A DNA stretch of 64,000 nucleotides. Origin: JADJYF01 sp965278995. GTDB taxonomy: Bacteria > Pseudomonadota > Gammaproteobacteria > Ga0077536. The stretch covers positions 2,604,001 to 2,668,000 of the forward strand of contig OZ257136.1 in assembly GCA_965278995.1 (NCBI GenBank), in the 5' to 3' direction. The notes beneath the pieces are model-generated. The model did no database searches and was not told the origin of the DNA. It saw nothing but the letters and a program-made list of their open reading frames with translations. Positions 26,501 to 34,574 of this stretch are shown here, one piece after another (the stretch's first letter is position 1; every line of letters starts with the position of its first letter). The position numbers and the translations under genes were made by a program.

Positions 26501-28903
26501 TACGACCCCATCAAATCGGATAGCACGGCGGCGCAGAACGAAGCGCAATGGATAGGCACGCTGCACGCGCTGTGGATTGACAGCAAGGGACTCATCCGCG
26601 AAGACAACGATCAGGATGCCAAGCTCGACGGTTATGACGTCGATCGGGTGGTCGAGATCTTTTTCGACCCGGCCGACAGGCGCTCGAAGATTCGACGCTT
26701 CCAGAGTGCCAGCGCGCTTGAGTACGACCCGGTGGATCTGGATCCGGATCCGCTCGAACTGCCGAATCTGAAAACCATCTGGAACGCGCGCAAGCAGCTG
26801 TCGGATCTCGATCCCAGCACCATCACCGCACAACGCGCGTACAGCACACCGGTAGGCACGGGGCCGAATGCAGGACGCCATATCCTGACCTGGGTCGATG
26901 ACAACTTCAACGGCATCGTGGCGACCAACGGCTCCGAAACGTTGCCGTTCACGACCGCGACGTTCGCGACCGGCAATCGCTTCCGTTGGCTGGATGAAAG
27001 CAGCAATACGATCGCCAATAACACCATTGAATGGGTGCGCGGCAAGGAAATCGCCGGCCTGCGTAATCGTACTGTCGACTACGACGGCGACAACGGCGGC
27101 GGCTTCGCCACCAATTCGCCGTCGGGCAATCCGGAAGTCATGCGCCTGGGTGACATCATCCATTCGACGCCGATACCGGTGGCGACACCGATAGAGGCTT
27201 ATGACCTGCTCTCGCTCGACACCTCTTATGGCGCGTTCCGCAAGAAGTACGAGAATCGTCGCCAGGTCATCTACATCGGCGGTAACGACGGGATGATCCA
27301 CGCTTTCAACGGCGGCTTTTACGATGCCGTAAATCGCAAGTTCGAGACTTCGCCGAACAGTCAGACGGCGCATCCGCTGGGCGCCGAGATCTGGGCTTAC
27401 GTGCCGCGTGCGCTGCTGCCGCATCTGCAGTGGCTGGTCCGTCCGGACTACAGCCATGTGTTTTACATGGACCAGACACCGCGTGTGTTCGACGCCAAGA
27501 TATTCACGCCGTCGACGAAGCATGTGAATGGCTGGGGTACCGTGCTGGTCGCCGGCATGCGTTTCGGCGGCGGCACTGATGCCACGGCGATTTCGCTCGA
27601 TATCAATGCCGACGGCACCAACGATGCAACGTTGAAATCGGCGCTGGTCATCCTCGACATCACCGACCCCGAGAGTGCGCCGGAAGTGCTGGCGGAACTG
27701 TCGCCGGCCGGCCTTAATCTCACGACCTCGTTCCCGCAGGTAGCGATCGTCGGAGATCCGATCAAACCGGGTGAAGTATCGATCACCTCGAATCCGAACA
27801 AGTGGTTCCTGATCTTTGGCTCGGGCCCGACTGCACTCGGCTCTGCCAGCTCGACTCAGCGTGGCCGCCTGTACGCTTTCGATCTCGAAAAACTCGCCTC
27901 CGGCCGATCCTCTCTGACTACCATCGATGGCGCGAGGATCACTTCCAGTCCGTTTAACACCACCGGTGCCGGATATGCAGAAGTCTCCGAGAACAATACG
28001 TTCATCGGCGACCCCGTTGTAATTGATTCCGATCTCGACATGCGCACAGAAGCACTCTACTTCGGCACTGTCGGTGACTCGGCAGCCAATATCGGCTCGC
28101 TGTGGCGTATCTCCATCGGCGAGAAACCCGACCCGCTCGATTGGGGTTCACGCTTCAAAATCCTCGCGGCCAACAAGCCGTTCGTAGCGCAGCCTTCGGT
28201 GACCATCGATCGCGACTTCAAGACCTGGGTGCTCGCCGGGACAGGCCGGCTGTACATCAACAACGACAAGACCTCGACAACCCAGCAGCGACTGTTCGGG
28301 TTCATCGATCCGAATCGTTTGGTCGGTGACACCAGTACGACCACCGCAGTTACCGTGAGCAGTCTATTTGATGTCACTGGCGCCAAGGTACGGGATAACG
28401 GCGACGTCGACACCGACGGCGATGGCGATGTCGACTACACGTTCGGCGCGCTGCAGGCCGCAGTGAAGACAGCCGGCGGCTGGCGACGGAATTACACGTC
28501 CGGCTCATCGCTCCCTGCCGAGCGCAGTGTCAACCGTTCGACCTTGATCGACGGCATCCTGTTCAACACCGCGTTCACGCCGAGCACCGATCTGTGTACG
28601 TCAGAAGGTACCAGTCTGCTGTTTGGCCTGGCGTTCGACACTGGCACGGCCACGCCACGGGCAACGTTTGGCACGGTTGAATGCGCGGGTTGCCCGACCG
28701 GCGTGTCGGAGTCGACTCCTTATGTTGATCTCGGTGCCGGTCTGGCGTCGACACCCAGTATTCACATCGGGAATCAGGATGTGCCTGGCAAGGTGACAGT
28801 CGTCACGCAGAAATCGACGGGTGCTATCGATACGACCGATGCTACCACCCAGGGCGGTATCGCCAACGGCGAAATCTCGTGGCGCGAGTACCGCGCATTC
28901 TGA
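23582..28903 (+). CDS. pilY1: Type IV pilus tip adhesin/assembly factor PilY1
   Basis: The 1773-residue protein has an N-terminal signal region and the family segment VTPLVMLAMSRDHQYFFKAY. A long, variable N-terminal half with paired cysteines follows. The C-terminal PilC/PilY1 beta-propeller includes IYIGGNDGMIHAFNGG, then AEIWAYVPRALLPHLQWL, then LFGFIDP. DTDGDGDVD near the end is a possible calcium loop. I chose ATG 23582 because GAGGA lies seven bases upstream; an in-frame TTG at 23549 overlaps pilX. It is longer than the roughly 1160 residues of Pseudomonas PilY1. PilY1 acts at the pilus tip in adhesion, calcium-controlled retraction and surface sensing. Confidence 0.92.
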   Translation: MSDWKHSLFNRTRQFCHGLALSFGFLPAVLSMNALGAQLSGASMANYTAGPVTTVSQVTPLVMLAMSRDHQYFFKAYNDYSDIDNDGIVEDTYDDTFDYYGYFHSELCYDYNDSTDIFVPTGTTDGTAKKHYCTGTQSARFSGNFLNWATMTRMDIVRKLLYGGARSTDSNSQTILERAHLPTDAHSFAKYYNKDDLDKLTPFDSVAAVITDGDGGDNDGVDDSGEGITMCNTTYSASGSSQSSTAPPTVRFVYGNRTLWAANERWQCTWETERGDSPNGNVPITSGLDLVSSDPPASTRLLTPAGDQDRNVRVKVCDPTYVNLNNNLENCQKYPSGNFKPTGLLQRYGEAGLIKFGLLTGSWGKNIEGGALRKNIGDMADEINLTTDGTFKVAPSTGGIINTLNLMRIWGYSYGTGDSGGGNGTYFEGSSSDTCNFQLATITQGQCVAWGNPMAEIYLEALRYFAIGTGRGPTSAFDPSDNTYFPAVAGVTPGMIDTPWTPDPLNTDNACAALNIIAFNASVSSYDHNNTSSSILGGATPQALTTAVGTGEGITGNKYFVGRTSALTDQFCTVKQVNALGDAYGLCPEGPTLDGSYHMAGLAHYAHTHDIRSTLPSQQDVTTFAVALATAVPSIDIPIGPPGTAKKVTVLPAYRLTFNDGGGAIVDFKVVRKHTEVDPTDRAKPGLPNTTPDPTTVNGACTGVSGTGADIVNGVPTSVVLTGTTLCRSNPPGASGQIASTIPVAKTGTGFFHGKFYLNWEDSEQGGDYDQDMWGTLDYVVNTNVVPATVTVTTNTIAESTVNAQLFGFVVSGTTKDGFHAYSGIEGANYTDPSGVTGCANCQVLTAGSGQRGPQSYTFSVSATTSAEILQNPLYYAAKWGGFVDSDNNGTPNLRKEWDIRNQNGEFTPDADHDDVPDGDGIPDNFFFVSNPAALEDALTAVFDIIIERVSSGTAAAVVANDQEGVGAVFQALYDPIKSDSTAAQNEAQWIGTLHALWIDSKGLIREDNDQDAKLDGYDVDRVVEIFFDPADRRSKIRRFQSASALEYDPVDLDPDPLELPNLKTIWNARKQLSDLDPSTITAQRAYSTPVGTGPNAGRHILTWVDDNFNGIVATNGSETLPFTTATFATGNRFRWLDESSNTIANNTIEWVRGKEIAGLRNRTVDYDGDNGGGFATNSPSGNPEVMRLGDIIHSTPIPVATPIEAYDLLSLDTSYGAFRKKYENRRQVIYIGGNDGMIHAFNGGFYDAVNRKFETSPNSQTAHPLGAEIWAYVPRALLPHLQWLVRPDYSHVFYMDQTPRVFDAKIFTPSTKHVNGWGTVLVAGMRFGGGTDATAISLDINADGTNDATLKSALVILDITDPESAPEVLAELSPAGLNLTTSFPQVAIVGDPIKPGEVSITSNPNKWFLIFGSGPTALGSASSTQRGRLYAFDLEKLASGRSSLTTIDGARITSSPFNTTGAGYAEVSENNTFIGDPVVIDSDLDMRTEALYFGTVGDSAANIGSLWRISIGEKPDPLDWGSRFKILAANKPFVAQPSVTIDRDFKTWVLAGTGRLYINNDKTSTTQQRLFGFIDPNRLVGDTSTTTAVTVSSLFDVTGAKVRDNGDVDTDGDGDVDYTFGALQAAVKTAGGWRRNYTSGSSLPAERSVNRSTLIDGILFNTAFTPSTDLCTSEGTSLLFGLAFDTGTATPRATFGTVECAGCPTGVSESTPYVDLGAGLASTPSIHIGNQDVPGKVTVVTQKSTGAIDTTDATTQGGIANGEISWREYRAF

Positions 28904-28951
28904 GTGCACCGAAGCGCATAATCCTTTGAACGAACAGTGGTGGAGGTAGCC

Positions 28952-29464
28952 GTGTTAACCCATTCAGTGCGCATGTCGGCAGCGACGCAGCGCTTGCGCG
29001 TGAATCAGCGTGGTATGACCCTGATCGAACTCATGATCGTGGTCGTCATCGTCGGTATCCTGTCGGCCATCGCTTTCCCGGCCTACCAGGCCTACGTTAA
29101 CCGCGCCAAACGGACCGAGGCCAAAACATTGCTGCTGGAAGTTGCGGCGCGCCAGGAGCGCTACTACTTCGATAACAATACGTACACAGCAAACGCAACG
29201 GATCTCGGCTACGCCAACAATAGCCAGGCGACGAATCGAGACACCCATTGCCCTCCCGATGGCAATCGCGTGTGTTCGGCCGAACGTAACTATGCGCTGG
29301 TCTTGCCGATGGTCGCGGGTGGTACGACTAATCTCGAGACCAGCTATGTACTGACCGTTACGCCGCTTGCGCCGCATAACGATCCGACTTGCGGCGACCT
29401 GACCCTGGACTCCAAGGGCGTCCAGGGCAGCAGCATCGAGGACGACATATGCTGGGGCAAGTAG
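28952..29464 (+). CDS. pilE: Type IV pilin-like protein PilE
   Basis: The 170-residue protein has the prepilin motif RG-MTLIELMIVVVIVGILSAIA, then FPAYQAYVNRAKRTEAK and RQERYYFDNNTYT, the usual PilE/major-pilin-like pattern. Two cysteines near the end form the likely disulfide loop. The GTG start at 28952 has GGAGG five bases upstream. The leader is long (about 26 residues); ATG 28973 is an alternative. In Pseudomonas pilE also follows pilY1/Y2 and precedes ispH. Confidence 0.88.
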   Translation: MLTHSVRMSAATQRLRVNQRGMTLIELMIVVVIVGILSAIAFPAYQAYVNRAKRTEAKTLLLEVAARQERYYFDNNTYTANATDLGYANNSQATNRDTHCPPDGNRVCSAERNYALVLPMVAGGTTNLETSYVLTVTPLAPHNDPTCGDLTLDSKGVQGSSIEDDICWGK

Positions 29465-29937
29465 GCCACTGGCGTCGCGCGCTGGTACTGGGCAGCCTGC
29501 TGCTCAGCGCAAGCAGCCATGCCGAGATCTACAAATCCGTTGATCAGGACGGCAACGTGGTGTTTTCGCAGAAGCCGCCCGCTGGCGTCCAGTCCGAGAC
29601 AGTCAAACCACGCTATGCCAAGCGACCATCCAAGCCCGCTGGCAGTGGTGCTACGGTCGGCGGGGCCGAGGCTGCGACCAATGCTCCCGACGCCGCAGCC
29701 GAGCCCGGCACACCCGCAGCCAGCCCTGCCCCGCCAACCGAGCTGACACCAGAACAGAAAGCAAACAAGGCCAAAAACTGCGCCAACGCGCGCGGCCAGT
29801 TGAAGCAGCTGCAAGGTCCTAGAGCCAACCGGCTGCAGTACCTGAACGAGAAGAATGAGCGCGCCTTTTACAGCGAAGACGAGCGCGCAGCGAAGATTAA
29901 AGAAACCGAGAAAGCCGCGAAAAAATATTGCGAGTAG
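29449..29937 (+). CDS. DUF4124-domain periplasmic protein
   Basis: The 162-residue protein has a signal peptide (MLGQVGHWRRALVLGSLLL, then SASSHA) and the short DUF4124 module EIYKSVDQDGNVVFSQKPP. A Pro/Ala-rich linker and a charged helical end with two cysteines follow. The start overlaps pilE by 16 bases, so the two are translationally coupled. DUF4124 proteins are common beside pilus genes in gammaproteobacteria; their role is unknown. It converges on ispH with only 16 bases between stops. Confidence 0.75.
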   Translation: MLGQVGHWRRALVLGSLLLSASSHAEIYKSVDQDGNVVFSQKPPAGVQSETVKPRYAKRPSKPAGSGATVGGAEAATNAPDAAAEPGTPAASPAPPTELTPEQKANKAKNCANARGQLKQLQGPRANRLQYLNEKNERAFYSEDERAAKIKETEKAAKKYCE

Positions 29938-29953
29938 CGATCGTGCGGTCAGA

Positions 29954-30919
29954 TCAGGCGCGTTCGAGCGTATCGCCGACTTTCGCCAGTTCCCGCGGCA
30001 GGCTGAACACCACCTGTTCCTTGATGCCGGGAATTTCGTTGACAGCGCGACCGCCGTGGTCACGAAGCGTCTGGACAACCTGCTCGACGAGGACTTCCGG
30101 TGCGGATGCTCCCGCAGTCACGCCTACGCTCTTTTTGCCGATCAGCCATTCAGTCCGGATCTCCTCCGCGCGATCGATAAGATAAGCGGGAATACCCTGC
30201 TTCTCGGCAATTTCCTTCAGGCGGGTCGAATTCGAGCTGGTCTGCGAACCGACCACCAGAATCAGATCGCAATACTGCACCATGCGTTTGACTGCGTCCT
30301 GACGATTTTGCGTCGCGTAACAGATGTCTTCCTTTTTCGGGCCGACGATCGACGGAAACCGCGCACGCAGAGCGTCGATGATCTCAGCGGTATCGTCCAT
30401 CGACAGCGTCGTCTGGGTCACAAAAGCCAGGAAATCGGGGTTATGCACTTCGAGCTTGCGCACGTTATCGACTGACTCGACCAGATACATGCCGCCGCGA
30501 CCGTCATTGGTCTGGTGATACTGACCAAGCGTTCCTTCGACTTCCGGGTGCCCGGCATGGCCGATGAGGATGCATTCGCGACCTTCGTCCTGGTAATGCC
30601 CGACTTCCATGTGGACTTTGGTGACGAGCGGGCAGATGGCATCGAATACGCGCAGTTGGCGCCGTGCCGCTTCTTCGCGCACTGCCTTGCCGACACCATG
30701 GGCGCTGAAAATGACGGTCGCGTCGTCAGGCACTTCGTGCAGCTCATCGACGAAAATGGCGCCTTTGACCCGCAATCCATCGACGACATATTTGTTGTGC
30801 ACGACCTCATGACGCACGTAGACCGGCGCACCGAAAAGCTCAAGCGCGCGCTCGACGATGCCAATGGCGCGATCGACGCCGGCACAGAAGCCTCGGGGAT
30901 TGGCCAGATGGATTTGCAT
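29954..30919 (-). CDS. ispH: 4-hydroxy-3-methylbut-2-enyl diphosphate reductase
   Basis: The 321-residue protein has the three iron-sulfur cysteines of IspH (C12 in GFCAG, C96 in AICPLV, C200 in EDICYAT) and the catalytic HPE segment (H124, E126). It makes IPP and DMAPP in the last step of the methylerythritol phosphate pathway. I set the start at 30919 (MQIHLANPRGFCAG), as in other IspH proteins; the frame extends upstream without similarity. It lies downstream of lspA in the murJ-ribF-lspA-ispH series. It supplies the isoprenoid precursors that ispB and the squalene-synthase-family protein in this window use. Confidence 0.96.
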   Translation of the reverse strand: MQIHLANPRGFCAGVDRAIGIVERALELFGAPVYVRHEVVHNKYVVDGLRVKGAIFVDELHEVPDDATVIFSAHGVGKAVREEAARRQLRVFDAICPLVTKVHMEVGHYQDEGRECILIGHAGHPEVEGTLGQYHQTNDGRGGMYLVESVDNVRKLEVHNPDFLAFVTQTTLSMDDTAEIIDALRARFPSIVGPKKEDICYATQNRQDAVKRMVQYCDLILVVGSQTSSNSTRLKEIAEKQGIPAYLIDRAEEIRTEWLIGKKSVGVTAGASAPEVLVEQVVQTLRDHGGRAVNEIPGIKEQVVFSLPRELAKVGDTLERA

Positions 30920-31020
30920 GCTGCGATTACCTGGGCGCTCGATGGACAAGACCGTAGTATACCGCGCGGCGGCCGGCATGAGCCACGAACGCGGCGGGGA
31001 AACTGACTACCGCTGCCCGT

Positions 31021-31512
31021 TCAGGCCGTCGTCGTATGGCCGGAACGTGGGCCATACAGGATCAACATTACCGCTCCGACACTGATTGCCGAGTCGGCGA
31101 TATTGAATGCGGGAAACGACCGCTGCAGGTAATAAACCTGAATGAAGTCGACGACATAACCATGCATCAGGCGGTCAATGAGATTGCCGACTGCACCGCC
31201 GAGGATGAGCGACAGCGCGCTCGAGGCCCACCGTTCGCCATGGTCGAGCCGTTGCAGCCAGATGACCATCACGACACCGACGACACACGCAATACCGGAG
31301 AAGAACCAGCGTTGCCAGCCGGAACCATCGTCAAACAGGCTGAACGCAGCGCCGGTGTTGTACAGCAGCGTGAGGTTAAAGCCTGGGAATATCGCACGCG
31401 GGACGCCGTAGTCGAGTGCCTGCAGTGCCAGGCCCTTGGTCGCCTGGTCGAGCAACGCGACGACGAGTGCCAGGCCGAGCCATGGCACGATTTTGCGCAG
31501 ATCAATATTCAA
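31021..31512 (-). CDS. lspA: Lipoprotein signal peptidase II
   Basis: The 163-residue protein has four transmembrane helices and the signal peptidase II motifs: VVALLDQATK near the N terminus, GAVGNLIDRL followed by VVDF, and FNIADSAI with the second catalytic Asp. I propose the TTG at 31512 as the start because it gives the usual length (E. coli 164) and lies inside the end of ribF, an 11-base overlap. It would process prolipoproteins such as the lipoprotein encoded at 12.4-14.1 kb. The ileS gene that normally precedes lspA is absent here. Confidence 0.93.
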   Translation of the reverse strand: MNIDLRKIVPWLGLALVVALLDQATKGLALQALDYGVPRAIFPGFNLTLLYNTGAAFSLFDDGSGWQRWFFSGIACVVGVVMVIWLQRLDHGERWASSALSLILGGAVGNLIDRLMHGYVVDFIQVYYLQRSFPAFNIADSAISVGAVMLILYGPRSGHTTTA

Positions 31513-32434
31513 ACGTGAGGATCCCGAGTGCCGAAACACAATCGCGTCTGATCTGTTCGGCCATCGCCTCAAACGAATCGAATTTGATGTCTTCACGGAT
31601 TTTGTGCATGAACTGCACGCTGATGTAGCGCCCGTAACAGTCCTCGTCATAGTCGAACATATGGACTTCGAGCACATGTCGGGGATCGTCGATGGTCGGT
31701 CGGGTCCCGACGTAACCAACGCCGAGCAGCGGTTCAGGTGTGAGACCGTGGACCTTGACGGCGAAAATGCCCGAGACCGGGCATACCTTGCGATGCAGAT
31801 CGAGATTGGCCGTCGGAAATCCCCATTCGCGCCCGCGCTTGTGACCGTGGACAACGCGCCCTTCGATGCAGTAGGGGTGGCCGAGCATGCGATCGGCCTC
31901 CTTCATATAGCCATGTGCAAGCAGGTAGCGCACATAAGTGCTGCTGATGCGTTTGCCGATGAACAGAAACGGCACGGTCTGCTGAATTTCGAAGCCGTAT
32001 TGTGCGGCGAGATCGTGTAATACCGTGAAATCGCCGCCGCGGCCGCGGCCAAAACGAAAATCGTCGCCGATGATCAACGCTTTGATGCCGAGCTTGGTGA
32101 CGAGATAGTCCTCGACGAACTGTTGCGGCGTGCAGGTCGCCAGCGCGGGCGCAAAGCGGAGGACCAGCAGGCGGTCAACGCCGCGGGCGGCCAGCAGATG
32201 AAATTTTTCGCGGAAGCGCGACAGGCGTGCCGGGATGCGCTGACGCGCGAAGAATTCTGCTGGTTGGGGCTCGAACAGAATGACCACGTTCGGCACACCC
32301 AGCTCCCGCGATTTCTTTTTCAGACGCTTGATGATCTCGGTGTGACCGAGATGGACGCCATCGAAATTGCCGATAGTCGCGACGCACCCGTGGTGCTCGG
32401 CTCGAATGTTGTGGACTCCGCGGATCAGCTGCAT
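31502..32434 (-). CDS. ribF: Bifunctional riboflavin kinase/FAD synthetase
   Basis: The 310-residue protein has the FAD synthetase motif IGNFDGVHLGH (21-31), the SSTYVR segment near 160, and the riboflavin kinase domain with GRVVHGHKRGREWGFPTAN (about 190-208). It converts riboflavin to FMN and then FAD, which serve the many flavoenzymes in this window. The end overlaps lspA. It follows murJ after 43 bases on the same strand, as in Pseudomonas. Confidence 0.95.
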   Translation of the reverse strand: MQLIRGVHNIRAEHHGCVATIGNFDGVHLGHTEIIKRLKKKSRELGVPNVVILFEPQPAEFFARQRIPARLSRFREKFHLLAARGVDRLLVLRFAPALATCTPQQFVEDYLVTKLGIKALIIGDDFRFGRGRGGDFTVLHDLAAQYGFEIQQTVPFLFIGKRISSTYVRYLLAHGYMKEADRMLGHPYCIEGRVVHGHKRGREWGFPTANLDLHRKVCPVSGIFAVKVHGLTPEPLLGVGYVGTRPTIDDPRHVLEVHMFDYDEDCYGRYISVQFMHKIREDIKFDSFEAMAEQIRRDCVSALGILTFEY

Positions 32435-32477
32435 GGCAAGACACTATCAACACTGCCGAACGCCCGGCGGCCCGCCA

Positions 32478-34025
32478 TTATACGTCGCCCTCGCGCGTCG
32501 CCATATCGCGTGGACGCAGCCCGAGCGCCGCAAGCGTACCGAAATAGGCCACCATACCTGCACTGATGTCCAATATCAGGCGCAAACAGCGCTCGACAGC
32601 ACTGGCAGCACCCCATTCCGCCAGCGGCCGCGACAGCCAGAAAAGAACGACCGCCATCACGGCAGTCGCCGCCATGACACGCAGCAGAAACCAGCGCCAG
32701 CCCGCACGCGCCTGATAGATGCCATCCCGCTGCAGACCGCGAAACAGCATACCGGCATTGAGGTAGGCAGACAGTGTCGTCGCCAGTGCAAGGCCTGCAT
32801 GCGCCAACGGGAAGATCAACACCAGATTCATGACCATGTTCGAAATCATCGCGATGATGCCGATGCGAACCGGCGTCGAGGTGTCCTGTCGCGCGTAATA
32901 GCCGGGTGCGAGAATTTTGATCAAGATGAACGCGAGCAGGCCGAGAGAGAAAGCGACCAGACTGCGCGCCGACATCGCGACGTCGTGTTCATCCAGGGCG
33001 CCGTACTGGAACAGAGCGCTCAACATCGGCTGCGCAAGCACGGCCAGACCGACCGCCGCTGGTGTGCCAACGACAAACACCCAGCGCAGCGCCCAGTCGA
33101 GTGTCGCAGAAAACGCTTGTGGACTACCGGCCGTATGTCTGGCCGACAACGCAGGAAGGATGACCGTACCGAGCGCGATACCGAAAACACCCAGCGGAAA
33201 TTCGACCAGCCGGTCGGAGTAGTACAGCCACGAGACACTGCCAGTGACGAGGAATGACGCAATGATCGTATCGAGCATCATGTTGAGCTGCGCGACCGAA
33301 GAACCGAATACGGCCGGCCCCATCAAGCGCAGGATCTTGCGTACGCCGGTATGGGCGAACGCAATGACCGGCCGCGGGCGGAAACCGAGCCGCCATAGCG
33401 CGCCATAGAGCAGTGCCAATTGACCCACCCCGCCGACGACGACGCCGATGGCGAGCCCCATGACCGGTCGTTCGAGGTGCGGCGCCAGACCGATAGCCGC
33501 ACCGATCATGGCCAGATTGAGCAGAACCGGCGTGAATGCCGGTATGGCGAACCGCCCGTAGACGTTGAGCACGCCACCGGCGAGTGCCGACAACGACACG
33601 AACAGGAGATACGGGAAGATGACCCGCAGCAGGTCGGCAGCCAGGATCAGCTTGGCTGTCTCACCTTTGAAGCCGGGTGCGAAAACCAGAATGAAGACCG
33701 GCGCTGCGACGACACCGGCGAGCACGATAGCGAGCAAGACCAGCGTCAAGGCGCCGGTCGTCGCATCGACCAGTTCGCTGACGCCGGCATCACCGCGCGC
33801 CGCTTTCTCCTCGGCCAGCACCGGCACGAAGGCCTGCGAGAACGAGCCTTCGGCAACCAGTCGTCGGAATAAATTGGGGATCTTGAAAGCAACGAAAAAC
33901 GCGTCGGCTTCGAGACCGGCACCAAAGAATCGTGCGATGACAGCGTCGCGTACGAAGCCGAGAACACGGGAGACCAGGGTCATCTGACCAACGACAGCGG
34001 TCGACCGCAACAGGGACGCGCTCAG
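32478..34025 (-). CDS. murJ: Lipid II flippase MurJ, probable CTG start
   Basis: The 515-residue polytopic protein matches MurJ (MOP superfamily): SLLRSTAVVGQMTLVSRVLG and GFVRDAVIARFFGAG at the N terminus and fourteen hydrophobic segments. It flips the peptidoglycan precursor lipid II across the inner membrane. No ATG, GTG or TTG fits the family's N terminus (M-S-x-SLL-x-STAVV). A CTG at 34025, seven bases after GAGGAG, gives exactly that N terminus, and I take it as the start. The open frame runs on to 34205, but without family-like sequence. A far-upstream start or an error in the assembly are alternatives. Confidence 0.93.
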   Translation of the reverse strand: MSASLLRSTAVVGQMTLVSRVLGFVRDAVIARFFGAGLEADAFFVAFKIPNLFRRLVAEGSFSQAFVPVLAEEKAARGDAGVSELVDATTGALTLVLLAIVLAGVVAAPVFILVFAPGFKGETAKLILAADLLRVIFPYLLFVSLSALAGGVLNVYGRFAIPAFTPVLLNLAMIGAAIGLAPHLERPVMGLAIGVVVGGVGQLALLYGALWRLGFRPRPVIAFAHTGVRKILRLMGPAVFGSSVAQLNMMLDTIIASFLVTGSVSWLYYSDRLVEFPLGVFGIALGTVILPALSARHTAGSPQAFSATLDWALRWVFVVGTPAAVGLAVLAQPMLSALFQYGALDEHDVAMSARSLVAFSLGLLAFILIKILAPGYYARQDTSTPVRIGIIAMISNMVMNLVLIFPLAHAGLALATTLSAYLNAGMLFRGLQRDGIYQARAGWRWFLLRVMAATAVMAVVLFWLSRPLAEWGAASAVERCLRLILDISAGMVAYFGTLAALGLRPRDMATREGDV

Positions 34026-34179
34026 GGCAGGACTCCTCGGGACACAAAGCAAAGCCGGCGACACCAGGTGCCCGGCAGGGCCGATTATACCTGCCGGTCT
34101 GCTGCACATGACCGCGCAGCGATTGCGCGCCATGTGTAGCAGTCTGTCGGACTTAGCTGAATCTGCGGCGGCGGTGGGA

Positions 34180-34208
34180 TTGACAAATATCGCCTGGATC
34201 AGCATAGT
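34180..34208 (+). promoter_or_regulatory. Sigma-70-type promoter of rpsT
   Basis: A perfect -35 box TTGACA (34180-34185) and a -10 box CATAGT (34203-34208, 4/6 to consensus) are separated by 17 bases. They lie about 39 bases upstream of the rpsT start, in the divergent murJ-rpsT region. Confidence 0.6.
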
Positions 34209-34246
34209 TCGCGGCCGTCACGCAATTCTCCCGTGGAGTCATTTCT

Positions 34247-34510
34247 TTGGCTAATACCGCTCAGGCGCGTAAGCGCGCGCGTCAGTCCGAAAAGCGTCGC
34301 AAGAACAATGCGAGCCGTCGCTCGCTGCTGCGTACCCGTATCAAGCAGGTCATCAAGGCAATAGACGGCGGCGACAAAGCGCTGGCGGCGGCGGCCTATG
34401 CCAAAGCAGTGCCGGTTATCGACCGCATGGCCGGCAACGACATCATTCACAAGAACAAGGCCGCCCGGCATAAGTCACGGCTTGCTGCGCGCATTCAGAG
34501 TCTGGCCTGA
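34247..34510 (+). CDS. rpsT: 30S ribosomal protein S20
   Basis: The 87-residue basic protein (MANTAQARKRARQSEKRR at the start, then NNASRRSLLRTRIKQVIKAI) is S20, which binds the 5' domain of 16S rRNA. Translation starts at TTG with GGAG upstream. In Escherichia coli rpsT also starts with UUG, a feature tied to its autogenous control, so the unusual start is probably meaningful here. It ends at a bidirectional terminator hairpin shared with proB. Confidence 0.97.
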   Translation: MANTAQARKRARQSEKRRKNNASRRSLLRTRIKQVIKAIDGGDKALAAAAYAKAVPVIDRMAGNDIIHKNKAARHKSRLAARIQSLA

Positions 34511-34540
34511 ACGCCAGCTACCCTGCGTCTTGTTGGATGA

Positions 34541-34574
34541 CAAAGCCGGCAGACTGCCGGCTTTGTTCGTTTTA
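34541..34574. terminator. Bidirectional terminator between rpsT and proB
   Basis: A perfect 12-base stem, CAAAGCCGGCAG/CTGCCGGCTTTG, with a one-base spacer is followed by TTCGTTTTA on the plus strand. It lies exactly between the convergent rpsT and proB genes and overlaps the last bases of proB. Confidence 0.8.

Noticed and set aside
25181..27523. A 780-residue open frame antisense to pilY1
   Set aside because: It lies wholly within pilY1, has no family-like motifs or ribosome-binding site, and is of the type produced on the opposite strand of GC-rich genes with few stop-like codons.
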